NCBI RefSeq assembly: GCF_008929045.1
Contig: NZ_VFAH01000013.1
Location: 1-64,000, forward strand
From: Noviherbaspirillum aerium
GTDB lineage: Bacteria; Pseudomonadota; Gammaproteobacteria; Burkholderiales; Burkholderiaceae_D
Reading direction: 5' to 3'
Length of the DNA stretch: 64,000 nucleotides
The notes under the pieces are model-generated. The model ran no database searches and was not told the DNA's origin. It worked only from the letters and a program-made list of their open reading frames with translations. The first letter of the stretch is position 1, and each line of letters starts with the position of its first letter. A program made the position numbers and the translations under genes. Of the stretch, positions 1-13,564 are shown piece by piece.

Positions 1-3376
<3,376 letters not shown>

Positions 3377-3382
<6 letters not shown>

Positions 3383-4318
3383 GGTATAAGAGAATTGCAG
3401 GCGCAAAAAGTTTTGCGCTCCTTCGGCATCCGGCAAATCACGGATTTCATTACTCCGACGGACCAGACCCAGCCTGGCGCCGAAGTTCTGTCCCGTCCAG
3501 ACGACTCCGGCTTCGATCTCTCCGACGACGCGCTTGGGATCGACGGTATGGGAATTGTTTTTCGAGAAAAGTCCGCCCTGCAGGGTGGCGTTGTAGCCAA
3601 CCGCGCGCGCCTCGGCTCGCAGGAATCCATAGAACGCCGGCTGCTGCGGCAGCAGGTTCAGGCTTCCGGCCCGTGCCGTCAGGCCGACACCCAGGTCGGT
3701 GTAAATATTGCCGATACGCCCTTGCACCGATGGCGCCAGGTCGAAAGCATTGCCGGCCCGCCAGCGCACAGGCGTAATTTCACCATGCAAAACGACACCA
3801 ATCTCATTTCTGACTTGCCTCGACCAGCCCTGGGGTAGCGGCTGGTCGATCACCCGGTGGAAATTGGTCTGGGTCCAGCGTCCGCCCGCGCATGGACCGA
3901 GACATCCTAGGTCCAGGCCGTAGCGCATGGAAGTCCCGTCGTTACGGTGGCTTTCCTTGAAAATGCCGCCATACAGCCAGCCTGCATAGGGATGGTCGGG
4001 AGGCCCGATCTGAGCAGGCGGCAACTTGATGTCCGAGGCGGTATACAACTCCTGCGCGACGCGCCAGCCGTATGTCACGGCGCCATCCGTTCCGCGCAGG
4101 GTCGATGCTTGGCCATAGCTCATGCCGCTCGTATAGAAGCCGTCGTCGCGGTTCAGCAGCAAGGTGTCATTGTCGATGCCGACGACATGCGAGGTCCGCC
4201 CCTCCTCCCGAGCCTTGCGGAAATCATCGAGAAACGTCGACATGGTGCCTGCCTCGGCAAAGCCGGTCATAACAATTCCTGCCATTCCGATAAATTGCCT
4301 GATGTGCCGGGTGTGCAT
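3377..4318 (-). CDS. LpxR-like lipid A deacylase family outer membrane protein (DUF2219)
   Basis: Predicted outer-membrane beta-barrel of the LpxR/DUF2219 family, whose characterised members remove the 3'-acyloxyacyl chain of lipid A. 313 residues; a short hydrophobic start suggests a signal peptide cut near AEA (residue 23). Family signatures: IDNDTLLLNRDDGFYTSG (about residues 48-65, carrying the N-D pair and Tyr-Thr/Ser-Gly), PDHPYAGWLY (107-116), and the NFHRVIDQPLPQGW segment (152-165) with the probable catalytic His154. The C-terminal strand ends LRLQFSYTP, with alternating hydrophobic residues. Lipid A activity is inferred from the family; the native substrate is unknown. It lies just downstream of an alpha/beta hydrolase gene on the same strand. 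Confidence 0.82.
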
Positions 4319-4326
4319 AGTTGTTT

Positions 4327-5130
4327 TCAGGATGAGTGAAGAAGGGATCTGATCATGTCATGCAAGGCGCCTGCGGCAAGCGCCGGAGATTCCATGGGAA
4401 ACAGGTGGCCGCCGGGGAGCTGGCGAAAATGCCGACCCACCAGGCGGCGCGTTGCCTGCAGGCCGGCTTGCCGGCATTCAACCGAGTCCTTTCCGCCGAT
4501 GAAGCCCACCGGTACGGGAAAGCCGCGCCGGACCAGACGCCCGAGATGATGAGGCAGGCTGCGATAGACCGCCGTTTCGGTTTCGCGCGTGAACTTGAGC
4601 GTAACGCCGCCGTCCGCATGCGGCCTGATGCCGTGCGCAATATAGTCGCGCAATACGGATTCGGGCCATGCGGCGAACATCGGTTTGGAGGCATAGTGCT
4701 CGTAGGCGGCATCCGCATCGGGCCAGTGGTTGCGCCGTTTCTCGGAAAATCTCGCGGGGGAGAATTTCCTGTCGGCGCCGATTTTTTTCGCAACTCGAAG
4801 CAGCATTGCTCGCCATCCGGCAACAACCGGAGAATCCAGCAACACGACGCAACGCACCAGATCCGGCCGCGCCTTGGCCGCCATCAGGCTCAGCATGCCG
4901 CCCAGCGAATGACCGACCAGGATGACCGGTTCGCTATAGCGCGACAGGAGTTCGTCGATCAGCTCTTCCACCAGAGCGGGCCAGCCATTGGTGACGGGAT
5001 ATGCCGGATTATGGGCATGCATGTCGAGCGCCTCGACCGCATAGTGCTGCTGCAGATGCTCGAAGAAGACGCGATAGGTACCTGCCGGGTAGCTGTTTGC
5101 GTGCGCGAAATGCAGGATGGGTTTTTTCAT
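4327..5130 (-). CDS. Alpha/beta fold hydrolase
   Basis: 267-residue cytoplasmic hydrolase of the alpha/beta fold. The catalytic triad can be read directly: nucleophile Ser75 in GHSLGG (73-78), Asp215 in GGKDSVE, and His242 in PGGHLFPMESP. The early HFAHANSYPAGTY segment supplies the oxyanion-hole region, and a helical cap lies about residues 105-190. The substrate cannot be inferred; relatives include esterases and haloalkane- or lactone-type hydrolases. It ends 8 bp before the LpxR-like gene, so the two are probably co-transcribed. Confidence 0.85.
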   Translation of the reverse strand: MKKPILHFAHANSYPAGTYRVFFEHLQQHYAVEALDMHAHNPAYPVTNGWPALVEELIDELLSRYSEPVILVGHSLGGMLSLMAAKARPDLVRCVVLLDSPVVAGWRAMLLRVAKKIGADRKFSPARFSEKRRNHWPDADAAYEHYASKPMFAAWPESVLRDYIAHGIRPHADGGVTLKFTRETETAVYRSLPHHLGRLVRRGFPVPVGFIGGKDSVECRQAGLQATRRLVGRHFRQLPGGHLFPMESPALAAGALHDMIRSLLHSS

Positions 5131-5250
5131 TGAAAAGCTTAATGTCGCAAGGTCGGTGTGCTGGGCCGCTCAAGTCTCGACCTGTCATCGCAAGATGGAA
5201 ACGTCCGCCAAAAGAGCATTCACAAAGAATAGGATTGTAATTCGAATATC

Positions 5251-7752
5251 TCAGTCAGGTTCAGCCTCCGCCTTTCCCTTCACTGTCCCGCTCATTGCTC
5301 CCGCCTTGATGTCCGCAGGAGCCGCGGCCGGCGTGTCCTGCCAATAACGGGCGCGTTCGCGGCGGTATTCCCTCACCTGGATGCGTTCATCCATCACGAT
5401 CGTGACAGCGCCGGATTCGTCGCTGCGCAAGCGTCGTATGCCCAGTTCTCCATAGCGGTCATAGATCTCGGCTTTGGGATGGCGGTAGCGGTTGCGGTAA
5501 CCCACCTGGAACAAGGCCAGCTCGGGATTGACAGCGGCGAGGAACTGCGGCGTCGAGGATGTACCGCTGCCATGATGCGGCGCCAGCAGGATAGACGCGC
5601 GCAGGCGTTCCGGATCATGCCTGACCAGTGCAAGTTCCTGGGCCGCCTCGATATCGCCCGGCAGAAGCGCCGCGCGACCGCCGGTGCTGATCCTGAGCGT
5701 GCAGCTGCGGGCATTCGGCTTGAGCTTGCTGAATGCATAGCTGGCGGCGCCGGGATGCAGCAGTTCGAACCGGATACCGTCCCAGGTCCATGAATGCCCT
5801 TCCTCGCATCGCCGGTGATGCCTGGACCGCAGCACGATGGGATGCTCTAGCGGCAGCGAAGACGACACGTCGGCGACATCGATTTCATCGAGGATGGACA
5901 TGGCGCCACCGGAGTGGTCGGTGTCGCTGTGCGAGACCATCATCATGTCGAGGCTGCGGATGCCGCGGCCGGCAAGATAGGGAAGGATCACCCGGTTGCC
6001 GCTGTCGGATTCGGCCGAATATGCCGGCCCGGTGTCATACAGCATCCGGTGACGGGACGTTTCGACCAGCACCGCCGTGCCCTGGCCGACATCGAATGCA
6101 GTCAGCCATACCTGCCCGTCCCGAGGCCGCGTCGGCACGGCAAGCAGCACCGGGAGCAGGCATATCGCGCCCATCCAGCGCAGCGGCCATCCTCGCGGCG
6201 CCAGCAGCCAGAGCGTGCCGGCAAGCGCGATGGCAAAAGCCCACCACGGCGGCGCGGGCGTGCTCCATACCGCAAACGAAAATGCGCTGAGCCAAGTCAG
6301 AAACCCGGCAAGCCAGGAGATGAAGGCATGCGCTGCGATCAGCATCCAGTCCCCGGGCAGCGCGGGCACGATGGCACCCAGCAGCGACAGCGGCGTGATG
6401 ACGAAACTGACCAAAGGGATCGCAAGCGCGTTGGCAACAGGACTTACCAGGGAAATCTGGCCGAACAGCAGCAAGGTGAACGGCACCAGCCCGATGGTCA
6501 CGACATACTGCAGATGGCTGGCCGTCTTCAGCTTCGTCGGCAGGCTGCGCTGGATACTGGCGGATGCTTCAGATGCAGATACGGTCCGTCCGCTGCCCGC
6601 GAACAAGAGAATGGCGACGGCACTGAACGACAACCAGAAACCGGGCCACAATACCGCCCAGGGATCGAGCAGCACGACCACCCCCAGGGCCATGCACAGC
6701 ACATGCGACACATCTGTGATGCGTCCGGACCACAGCGCCAGCGCCACGACCGCGAGCATATAAAGGGTACGCTGCGCAGGCACGCCGAATCCGGCCAGCA
6801 TCACATACAGCAAGGCCGCCCCCAGTCCCGCCAGTGCCGCCGCCTTCTGCGCCGGAAGAAGCAGGGGCAGACGCGTTCCAATGAAAAACGAGCGTCGCCA
6901 GAGCGCCGAGAACAGCGCGGCCACCAGGCCGGAAATCATGGTGATATGCAAGCCGGAGATCGAGATCAGATGGCCGATGCCGGTGCGATTGAATACCTGC
7001 CAGTCATCCTGGCTTACCGCGCGCTGATCGCCGATAACGAGCGCGACGACGACGCCTGCATATTCCTTGCCGACGAGCGCTGTTTCGATACGCGAGCGCA
7101 GCCATCCCCGGCAACGCTCGATGGCATTGCCGACACCCGGCACGAAACCATCGAGCCGCTGATTCTTGAGAGAGGACTTCGCGTCCGCCCTGACATAGCC
7201 GGTGGCACGTATGCCCTGTTCCAGCAGCCAGGCTTCGTAATCGAAGCCATGCGGGTTCGCATTGCCATGCGGCCGCCGCAGGCGGACATTGAGTTGCCAG
7301 CGCTCTCCCGGCTTCGGCGCCGTTGCCTGCGCTAGGTCATCCCTGACCTGTGCCGAATACCAGGACAGTGCCAGGCGTTTCGGCACGGCAGCCGCCGCAG
7401 CGTCGGGCTGCACTACCCGTTCGACCGCCAGGTTGAAACGGACGCCCTGCGCAAATGCGTAAGGCAGGCTGTCGATCGTGCCGACCACGGCGACATCCCG
7501 GCCTTCCCAATCCTTTGAGAGTTCGTCATCAAGGTAATGCTGCGCCAGAATACCGGCCCAGGCGAATCCCATCACCATGCCGGACACAGCCATCAGCACG
7601 CAGCGCCATGCGGTATGCATACGCCTGTCTGCAAACGCGAGAACGACAATGGCGGCCGCGAGTGCCAGGACGAGCCATTGCGTCAGGGGCAGCGACGCCT
7701 GATGCTGCAATACCGCAGCGCCCGCGGCGAAACCGATCAGGGTACTGCGCAT
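5251..7752 (-). CDS. comEC: ComEC/Rec2-type DNA uptake channel
   Basis: Inner-membrane channel that passes single-stranded DNA into the cytoplasm during natural transformation. 833 residues: N-terminal membrane region plus a soluble OB-like DUF4131 segment (about 1-200); central multi-span Competence domain with GIGHLISISGLHITMISGL (about residues 263-281); C-terminal metallo-beta-lactamase domain with VSHSDTDHSGG and a later HHGSGTSS motif, probably the nuclease-like part. Length and domain order match full-length proteobacterial ComEC. It is 5 bp upstream of tatD on the same strand. No other competence genes are in the window. Confidence 0.93.
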   Translation of the reverse strand: MRSTLIGFAAGAAVLQHQASLPLTQWLVLALAAAIVVLAFADRRMHTAWRCVLMAVSGMVMGFAWAGILAQHYLDDELSKDWEGRDVAVVGTIDSLPYAFAQGVRFNLAVERVVQPDAAAAAVPKRLALSWYSAQVRDDLAQATAPKPGERWQLNVRLRRPHGNANPHGFDYEAWLLEQGIRATGYVRADAKSSLKNQRLDGFVPGVGNAIERCRGWLRSRIETALVGKEYAGVVVALVIGDQRAVSQDDWQVFNRTGIGHLISISGLHITMISGLVAALFSALWRRSFFIGTRLPLLLPAQKAAALAGLGAALLYVMLAGFGVPAQRTLYMLAVVALALWSGRITDVSHVLCMALGVVVLLDPWAVLWPGFWLSFSAVAILLFAGSGRTVSASEASASIQRSLPTKLKTASHLQYVVTIGLVPFTLLLFGQISLVSPVANALAIPLVSFVITPLSLLGAIVPALPGDWMLIAAHAFISWLAGFLTWLSAFSFAVWSTPAPPWWAFAIALAGTLWLLAPRGWPLRWMGAICLLPVLLAVPTRPRDGQVWLTAFDVGQGTAVLVETSRHRMLYDTGPAYSAESDSGNRVILPYLAGRGIRSLDMMMVSHSDTDHSGGAMSILDEIDVADVSSSLPLEHPIVLRSRHHRRCEEGHSWTWDGIRFELLHPGAASYAFSKLKPNARSCTLRISTGGRAALLPGDIEAAQELALVRHDPERLRASILLAPHHGSGTSSTPQFLAAVNPELALFQVGYRNRYRHPKAEIYDRYGELGIRRLRSDESGAVTIVMDERIQVREYRRERARYWQDTPAAAPADIKAGAMSGTVKGKAEAEPD

Positions 7753-7757
7753 GCAGG

Positions 7758-8555
7758 TCAGGCGATGCCGGCCAGCCTGGGCAGGACAGCATGCGCATTG
7801 CGGCTGGTGACGCCGGCGATATGCCGCTCATCCACGCCGCGCAGCTCCGCCAGCACCGTGCCGATCGCGGGCAGCTGCTCCGGACTATTGCGCTCCGGAT
7901 GCAGCCAGGCCGGCGAGATGTCGGGCGCATCGGTTTCGAGCACCAGCGACTCTTCCGGAAGATCGGCGGCGAGCCTGCGTATCTGCAGCGCACGGGTGAA
8001 GGTCATCGCTCCGCCGAAGCCGAGCTTGAAGCCGCGCCGGATGAACTCTTCCGCCTGCTGGAAGCTGCCGTTGAAGGCGTGGGCGATGCCGCCGCGAACG
8101 GTAATGCGCCGCAGGTACTTGAGTATCATGTCCTGCGAGCGCCGGACGTGGAGCAGAACCGGGAGGTCGAAGTCGCGCGCGATTTTCAGCTGCTCGCTAT
8201 AGAAATGTTCCTGCTTTTCACGCAGCGGGCTCTGGGTCAATTGCGGAATGAAGAAGTCCAGTCCGATCTCGCCGATCGCCACCAGGCGAGCATCATCCAT
8301 AGCTGCCTCGACCGTCTTGCGCAGCTGAAGAAGATCGCTTTCCTGCGCCTGCGGCACGAAGATCGGATGAATGCCCAGCGCATAGCTGCAATTCACATTT
8401 GCGGTGGCAAGCCTGCGTACCGTATCGAAGTTGTCGACGGCAATCGCGGGAATGACAATCATCGATACGCCACGCTGGCCGGCCCTGGACGCGATGCCTG
8501 CGGCATCGCCGGCGAACTCGGCCGCGTCAAGATGGCAGTGGGTGTCAATCCACAT
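7758..8555 (-). CDS. tatD: TatD family metal-dependent hydrolase / deoxyribonuclease
   Basis: 265-residue TIM-barrel amidohydrolase of the TatD/YcfH type, a family of Mg-dependent 3'-5' exonucleases. It starts [14 protein letters not shown] with the HxH metal motif. Later metal ligands include the Glu of [23 protein letters not shown] and the final ETDAPDISP. The open frame continues upstream to 8870, but that part is lolD in another frame; the family start is the ATG at 8555, which overlaps the 3' end of lolD by 11 bp. Confidence 0.93.
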   Translation of the reverse strand: MWIDTHCHLDAAEFAGDAAGIASRAGQRGVSMIVIPAIAVDNFDTVRRLATANVNCSYALGIHPIFVPQAQESDLLQLRKTVEAAMDDARLVAIGEIGLDFFIPQLTQSPLREKQEHFYSEQLKIARDFDLPVLLHVRRSQDMILKYLRRITVRGGIAHAFNGSFQQAEEFIRRGFKLGFGGAMTFTRALQIRRLAADLPEESLVLETDAPDISPAWLHPERNSPEQLPAIGTVLAELRGVDERHIAGVTSRNAHAVLPRLAGIA

Positions 8556-9237
8556 AAGGATGCAAGCCGTCTTCCGACAAGCGCAGTACGCGGTCGCAGT
8601 GGCGCGCGAGTTCGATGTCATGCGTGACGATGACGAAGGCGGTGCCGAGCGTGCGCGACAATTCCAGCATGAGGTCGAATGTATTGTGGGCCGTCGCGCG
8701 GTCGAGGTTGCCCGTCGGTTCGTCCGCCAGCACACAGGCGGGCTGGGTGACCAGCGCACGCGCCAGGGCCACGCGCTGCCGTTCGCCGCCGGAAAGTTCC
8801 CCCGGCACATGCGAGACCCGTGCGGCCAAGCCGACACGCGCAAGCACTTTCTGCGCCGCCTCATGGGCATCTGCGCGGGAGGTGCGCCGAATCATGAGCG
8901 GCATGCCGACATTATCGAGCGCGGAGAACTCGGGCAGCAGATGATGGAATTGATAGACGAAGCCAAGCGAGGAATTGCGGACCGCGCCGCGCGCGCTTTC
9001 GCTCATGCCGGCGAAATCCTTGCCGAGCAAGGTAACGTTGCCGCTGCTCGGCGTGTCGAGTCCGCCAAGCAGATGCAGCAGCGTGGACTTGCCCGAGCCG
9101 GACGCGCCAACAATCGCGACACGCTCTCCTTTCGACACGCTGAAATCGATGTCCTTCAGCACGCTCACCGAATATTTTCCTTGGGTGTAGGTCTTGGACA
9201 GGCCGCGGCACGACAATACTGTTTGATCCATATTCAT
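8545..9237 (-). CDS. lolD: Lipoprotein-releasing system ATP-binding protein
   Basis: ATPase of the Lol ABC machinery that extracts outer-membrane lipoproteins from the inner membrane and hands them to LolA. 230 residues: Walker [11 protein letters not shown]-loop [18 protein letters not shown], signature [15 protein letters not shown], Walker [15 protein letters not shown]-loop VTHD. The start at 9237 ([10 protein letters not shown]) follows GAGGTGAGG at good distance; an alternative ATG is two codons on. It begins 10 bp after the lolC stop, so lolC-lolD-tatD form a coupled operon. Confidence 0.95.
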   Translation of the reverse strand: MNMDQTVLSCRGLSKTYTQGKYSVSVLKDIDFSVSKGERVAIVGASGSGKSTLLHLLGGLDTPSSGNVTLLGKDFAGMSESARGAVRNSSLGFVYQFHHLLPEFSALDNVGMPLMIRRTSRADAHEAAQKVLARVGLAARVSHVPGELSGGERQRVALARALVTQPACVLADEPTGNLDRATAHNTFDLMLELSRTLGTAFVIVTHDIELARHCDRVLRLSEDGLHPYVD

Positions 9238-9247
9238 TGTCCTCACC

Positions 9248-10513
9248 TCATTCGTAACGCAGCGCTTCGGCCGGACGCACATTGGCCGCGCGCCAGCTCG
9301 GATACAGCGTGGCAACGAAGGCGAGCACCACCGCAACCCCGCCAATGGTCCAGACATCGGGCCAGCGCAGATCCGACGGCAATTCGGTGATCAGATAGAT
9401 TTCCTTCGACAGGAACTGGACGCCGAGCAGGCGTTCGATAAATGGCACGATGACGTCGATATTGAGCGCCACCAGCACGCCCAGGCCCACCCCGATGGCC
9501 GTTCCCAGCAGGCCGACCATCGCGCCCTGGATCATGAATATCTTCAGGATGGATGCCGGCGAAGCGCCGAGCGTGCGCAGGATCGCAATATCGGCCTGCT
9601 TGTCCGTCACCGTCATGACCAGCGTGGAGACCAGGTTGAACGCGGCGACCGCGATGATCAGCGTCAGAATGATGAACATCATGCGTTTTTCCGTCTGCAC
9701 CGCCGCAAACCAGGTCCGGTTCTGCTTGGACCAGTCGAGGATGTACAGATTGCCGTTAAGGACCTTGGAAAGCGTCAGCGCCACTTCCGGAGCGCGCTGC
9801 ATGTCTTCAACGCGCAGACGAAGCCCGGAAGGCGCTTCGAGCTTGAACATGCGCATTGCATCGTCGATATGGATGAAAGCCAGCCCGGAATCGTACTCGT
9901 GATGCCCGGCCTCGAAGATGCCTCCCACGGTGAACTGCTTGAGACGCGGCAGCACGCCCGCCGGCGTAATCTGCCCTTGCGGGGCAATCATGGTGACCTT
10001 GTCGCCGACATTGACATGCAGGCCGCGCGCAAGCTCGCGTCCGAGGACGATGTTGAATTCCCCCGGGCGCAGGTTTTCGAAGCTGCCGCTTTTCACCTGC
10101 GAGGCGACGTCCGACACCTTCGGTTCTTCCTGCGGCAGCACGCCCCGGATAATGACGCCGCGCACGGTATCGTCACGCGTCATCATGGCCTGCGCGGCGA
10201 CGTAAGGAGCCGAACCCTTCACTTCGGCGACCTGCATGGCTTCCTTTGCCGTCACCTGCCAGTCCGGCAGGCTGCCGGTGGCATCATAGACTTCGATATG
10301 CGACAGCACCGACAGCATGCGGTCACGCACTTCCTTCTGAAAACCGTTCATCACCGACAGGACCACGATGAGAGCCGCGACGCCCAGCGCGATGCCCGCC
10401 ATGGAAATCAGCGAGATAAAAGAGATAAAACTGTTGCGGCCGCTGCGGCGCCCGGCCCGCGTATAGCGCAGGCCGACCAGCCATTCGAACGGCAGATTCT
10501 TGACGATACTCAA
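9248..10513 (-). CDS. lolC: Lipoprotein-releasing system transmembrane protein LolC/LolE
   Basis: Inner-membrane permease partner of LolD, 421 residues. One transmembrane helix follows the N-terminal [20 protein letters not shown] segment, then a large periplasmic domain (about 50-260), then three C-terminal helices of the FtsX type. The [21 protein letters not shown] stretch is typical of LolC/LolE. Only one permease gene sits beside lolD, unlike lolCDE of E. coli, which fits the LolDF-type arrangement where a single hybrid subunit forms a homodimer. A second permease elsewhere in the genome cannot be excluded, so the symbol is provisional. Confidence 0.92.
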   Translation of the reverse strand: MSIVKNLPFEWLVGLRYTRAGRRSGRNSFISFISLISMAGIALGVAALIVVLSVMNGFQKEVRDRMLSVLSHIEVYDATGSLPDWQVTAKEAMQVAEVKGSAPYVAAQAMMTRDDTVRGVIIRGVLPQEEPKVSDVASQVKSGSFENLRPGEFNIVLGRELARGLHVNVGDKVTMIAPQGQITPAGVLPRLKQFTVGGIFEAGHHEYDSGLAFIHIDDAMRMFKLEAPSGLRLRVEDMQRAPEVALTLSKVLNGNLYILDWSKQNRTWFAAVQTEKRMMFIILTLIIAVAAFNLVSTLVMTVTDKQADIAILRTLGASPASILKIFMIQGAMVGLLGTAIGVGLGVLVALNIDVIVPFIERLLGVQFLSKEIYLITELPSDLRWPDVWTIGGVAVVLAFVATLYPSWRAANVRPAEALRYE

Positions 10514-10626
10514 AAACTACTCCCTGTGAGAAGTTGCACATTGTCCGCCGGTGGCGGATTTTACAGATCGATGTAGATGGAATGGCAACATCCGATGAAG
10601 TGCGCAGTTTGCCATACAATCGCGAC

Positions 10627-11718
10627 ATGAGTCATCTCGATATCCTGATCCCCTTCGCCTTGCCGCCGGCCGAACTCGCCGCCGATCTGCTCCGGGAGGT
10701 CGACGCCCCCGCCCTCGCCACTCTTCTCTCCCGCTCGAAATCCGAACCTGCCGCGAACCGGCATGAGCGCTTCGACGACTTCGCGCGCGCACTTCCGCAC
10801 GAAACCTGGATGGTCCGCCGCTTCGGTCTTCTGGCGCAGCTCGAACGCAGCGGCAGCCCTCCGGTGGGAGCGCAACTGCTTCGCTCGACGGGTGCAGCAG
10901 GTATAGCAGATATAGCAAGTACAGCGGTCGATTCCGGCTTCTGGTTTGTCATTCAGCCGGTTTACATCCACATCGCGCGCGACCATCTCGTCCTGACCGA
11001 TCCGCGCCAGTTAATGCTAACGGAAACGGAATCCCGCCACCTGTTTGAAATCGCAAAACCCTTGTTCGAGGAAAGTGGCCGGGATTTGCGATTTTGCAAT
11101 GAAAGCACCTGGCTGCTCCGTTCCGACGACTGGGCGGAACTCGCCACCTCCTCTCCGGACGCCGCTGGCGGACACAATATCGACATCTGGATGCCGCGCG
11201 GCCCCGGCGAACGCGAGTGGCGCAAAGTGCAAAACGAAGTGCAGATGCACTGGTTTCAGCAAGCTTTCAACGACGAGCGGGAAGAGCGAGGCCTCAAGCC
11301 CGTCAATTCCCTTTGGCTGTGGGGCGGCTCGAATGCGGCAATGCCCGCAGGCACATCGCCTTACGGCGCCGTATTCAACCTGAATGGCTGGATGGCCGCC
11401 GTGGCAGCGTCATCGCCCCGGCACTTGAAGGCGAATTCCGTCGCTGAGCTGGCCGCAGCGGAAAGCGGCCCGGCCCTGCTTGCGCTCGACGACCTCGTGG
11501 GACCGGCGCTGTCGAATGACTGGGCAGAATGGATAGCTGCCTTCAACCGACTGGAAAAAGACTGGTTCGCGCCATTGCATGAACGACTCAAATCCGGAAA
11601 AATGGATGCGCTGACACCGATTCTTACCAATGACTCCCGCCTTTTCCGCTGTACCGCATCCCGGTCGTCGCTGCGAAAATTCTGGGTCAAACCCAATCTT
11701 GCCTCTTTGAGCACATGA
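10627..11718 (+). CDS. RpfE-like conserved protein upstream of recJ
   Basis: 363-residue soluble protein from ATG 10627 (MSHLDILIPFALPPAELA); the open frame extends upstream, but this start fits the conserved N terminus. It resembles the proteins called RpfE-type regulators or, loosely, phosphoglycerate mutase-like in betaproteobacteria and Xanthomonas, where rpfE also lies next to recJ. Recognisable stretches are MHWFQQAFNDEREERGLKPVNSLWLWGGS and FRCTASRSSLRKFWVKP [split here only as landmarks]. No membrane span or catalytic signature is evident and the molecular function is unknown. Its stop overlaps the recJ start by 4 bp (ATGA at 11715), so the two are coupled. Confidence 0.8.
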   Translation: MSHLDILIPFALPPAELAADLLREVDAPALATLLSRSKSEPAANRHERFDDFARALPHETWMVRRFGLLAQLERSGSPPVGAQLLRSTGAAGIADIASTAVDSGFWFVIQPVYIHIARDHLVLTDPRQLMLTETESRHLFEIAKPLFEESGRDLRFCNESTWLLRSDDWAELATSSPDAAGGHNIDIWMPRGPGEREWRKVQNEVQMHWFQQAFNDEREERGLKPVNSLWLWGGSNAAMPAGTSPYGAVFNLNGWMAAVAASSPRHLKANSVAELAAAESGPALLALDDLVGPALSNDWAEWIAAFNRLEKDWFAPLHERLKSGKMDALTPILTNDSRLFRCTASRSSLRKFWVKPNLASLST

Positions 11719-13409
11719 CCCGCATCGCCGCCCGCAATTATTCCTTCCGCCACGCCGAAATGCTGCATCAGCAAGGCGTGCATCCCGTGCTTGCGCGGCT
11801 GTACGCAGCCCGCGGCCTGGTCGACGCGCGCGAGTTGTCAAGCGAGCTCGCCTCCCTTATCACGCCTTCCGGACTGCTGCACATCGATGCGGCGGCGAGT
11901 TATCTGGCTGATACCATCGCCGCCGGAAAGAAGATGGTGGTGGTCGCCGACTATGACTGCGACGGCGCAACCGCGTGCGCCGTCGCGCTGCGCGGCCTGC
12001 GCGCCCTCGGCGCCCGCATCGACTACATCGTGCCGAACCGTTTCGAATACGGCTACGGCCTGACGCCGGAGATCGTCGAACTCGCCATCCGGGAGAAATC
12101 TCCCGACGTCATCATCACCGTCGACAATGGCATTGCGAGCATCGACGGCGTTGAAGAAGCCAAGCGGCGCGGAATTGATGTCGTCGTGACCGATCACCAC
12201 CTGCCGGGAGACAGGTTACCCGACGCGCGCGTGATCGTGAATCCGAACCAGCCTTCCTGCGGTTTTCCGAGCAAGAATCTGGCAGGCGTCGGCGTGATGT
12301 TCTATGTATTGCTTGCCCTGCGCGCGGAAATGCGCAAGCGCGGGCTGTTCGATGCGCAGACGCAGCCCAAGCTCGACAGCCTGCTGGACCTGGTGGCGCT
12401 TGGCACCGTGGCCGACGTGGTCAAGCTCGACGCAAACAACCGCATCCTGGTCGCCCAGGGCCTCAAGCGCATGCGCGCCGGGCGCATGCATGCAGGCATC
12501 GCCGCACTGTTCCGCGCGGCTGGACGGGAAGCGCGGCGCGCCACGCCTTTCGACCTCGGCTTCGCCCTCGGCCCGCGCCTGAATGCCGCCGGCCGCCTGG
12601 CCGACATGTCGCTCGGCATCGAATGCCTGACCACCGATGACGAAGGCCGGGCATGGGCCATTGCACAGCAGCTCGACAGCATCAACCGGGAGCGGCGAGA
12701 CATCGAAGCCGGAATGCAGGATACCGCCCTGAGCCTGCTCGACACCTTCGAGCCGGCCAGCAGCACGACGATTAGCGTATTCGACGAATCCTGGCACCAG
12801 GGCGTGATCGGCATCGTCGCCTCGCGCCTCAAAGACAAGTTCTACCGGCCCACCATCACCTTTGCTCCAGGAGGCGAAGGCCTGATCAAGGGCTCCGGCC
12901 GCTCGATCGCGGGCTTCCATCTGCGCGACGCGCTCGATCTTGTATCCAAGCAAGCGCCCAGCCTGATCCAGAAATTCGGCGGGCATGCCATGGCAGCGGG
13001 CCTGACCATCCCGGCCGAAGCCTTCGACGCCTTCTCCCGCGCCTTCGAAACCGTCGGACGCGACTGGCTGACGGAGCATCAGCTGGAGCGCATCATCGAA
13101 ACCGACGGGCCGCTGGAAGAAGCTTATTTCACCCCCCAGTTCATCGAGCTCATTGACGGCCAGGTCTGGGGCCAGGGTTTCGCACCGCCGGTTTTTTGCG
13201 ACGAGTTCCGCATCATCAGCCAGCGTATCCTGAAGGAAAAACACCTGAAGCTGACGCTGGAGAAAAGCGGAAGACGCTATGACGCCATCTGGTTCGGCCG
13301 GACCGACGACTTGCCCGAACGTGTGCTTGTCGCCTATCGGCTCGATGCAAATGAATTCAATGGCGCAACCAGGGTGCAATTGCTGGTGGAGCATGCTCAG
13401 CCCGCCTGA
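11715..13409 (+). CDS. recJ: Single-stranded-DNA-specific exonuclease RecJ
   Basis: 5'-3' exonuclease acting on single-stranded DNA in RecFOR recombination, mismatch and base-excision repair. 564 residues. The DHH-family motifs are visible: VVADYDCDGATA (motif I), VTVDNGI, VTDHHLPGD (DHH motif), and the DHHA1 motif with GGHAMAAGLTIP late in the protein. The C-terminal OB-like segment is present. It is coupled to the rpfE-like gene by a 4-bp overlap and followed by prfB after 155 bp. Confidence 0.96.
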   Translation: MTRIAARNYSFRHAEMLHQQGVHPVLARLYAARGLVDARELSSELASLITPSGLLHIDAAASYLADTIAAGKKMVVVADYDCDGATACAVALRGLRALGARIDYIVPNRFEYGYGLTPEIVELAIREKSPDVIITVDNGIASIDGVEEAKRRGIDVVVTDHHLPGDRLPDARVIVNPNQPSCGFPSKNLAGVGVMFYVLLALRAEMRKRGLFDAQTQPKLDSLLDLVALGTVADVVKLDANNRILVAQGLKRMRAGRMHAGIAALFRAAGREARRATPFDLGFALGPRLNAAGRLADMSLGIECLTTDDEGRAWAIAQQLDSINRERRDIEAGMQDTALSLLDTFEPASSTTISVFDESWHQGVIGIVASRLKDKFYRPTITFAPGGEGLIKGSGRSIAGFHLRDALDLVSKQAPSLIQKFGGHAMAAGLTIPAEAFDAFSRAFETVGRDWLTEHQLERIIETDGPLEEAYFTPQFIELIDGQVWGQGFAPPVFCDEFRIISQRILKEKHLKLTLEKSGRRYDAIWFGRTDDLPERVLVAYRLDANEFNGATRVQLLVEHAQPA

Positions 13410-13530
13410 ACCCGCAAGCGGTCAGTCAAGCGCCGCGGCCACGTGCCGCTTCATGCCGCCGAGAGGCCGCAATCGTCCCTGTACAGCCGAAAATCCGGCC
13501 GGGTTTGCATTGAACCGCTTACCCCTCGGG

Positions 13531-13536
13531 TATAAT
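13531..13536 (+). promoter_or_regulatory. Putative -10 element for prfB
   Basis: A perfect TATAAT lies 28 bp before the prfB start. The best upstream -35 candidates (TTGAAC with a 15-nt spacer, or ATTGAA with 16) are imperfect. This suggests prfB has its own promoter rather than relying on recJ read-through. Confidence 0.5.
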
Positions 13537-13564
13537 GTAAGGTTTGATTGCAAGAGATACTGCC

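Noticed and set aside
5914-7335. Plus-strand open frame opposite comEC (473 codons)
   Set aside because: Arg/His/Gln-rich mirror frame of the comEC coding strand, no ribosome binding site or domain.
12216-13394. Minus-strand frame opposite recJ (392 codons)
   Set aside because: Antisense shadow of a clear recJ; no independent signal.
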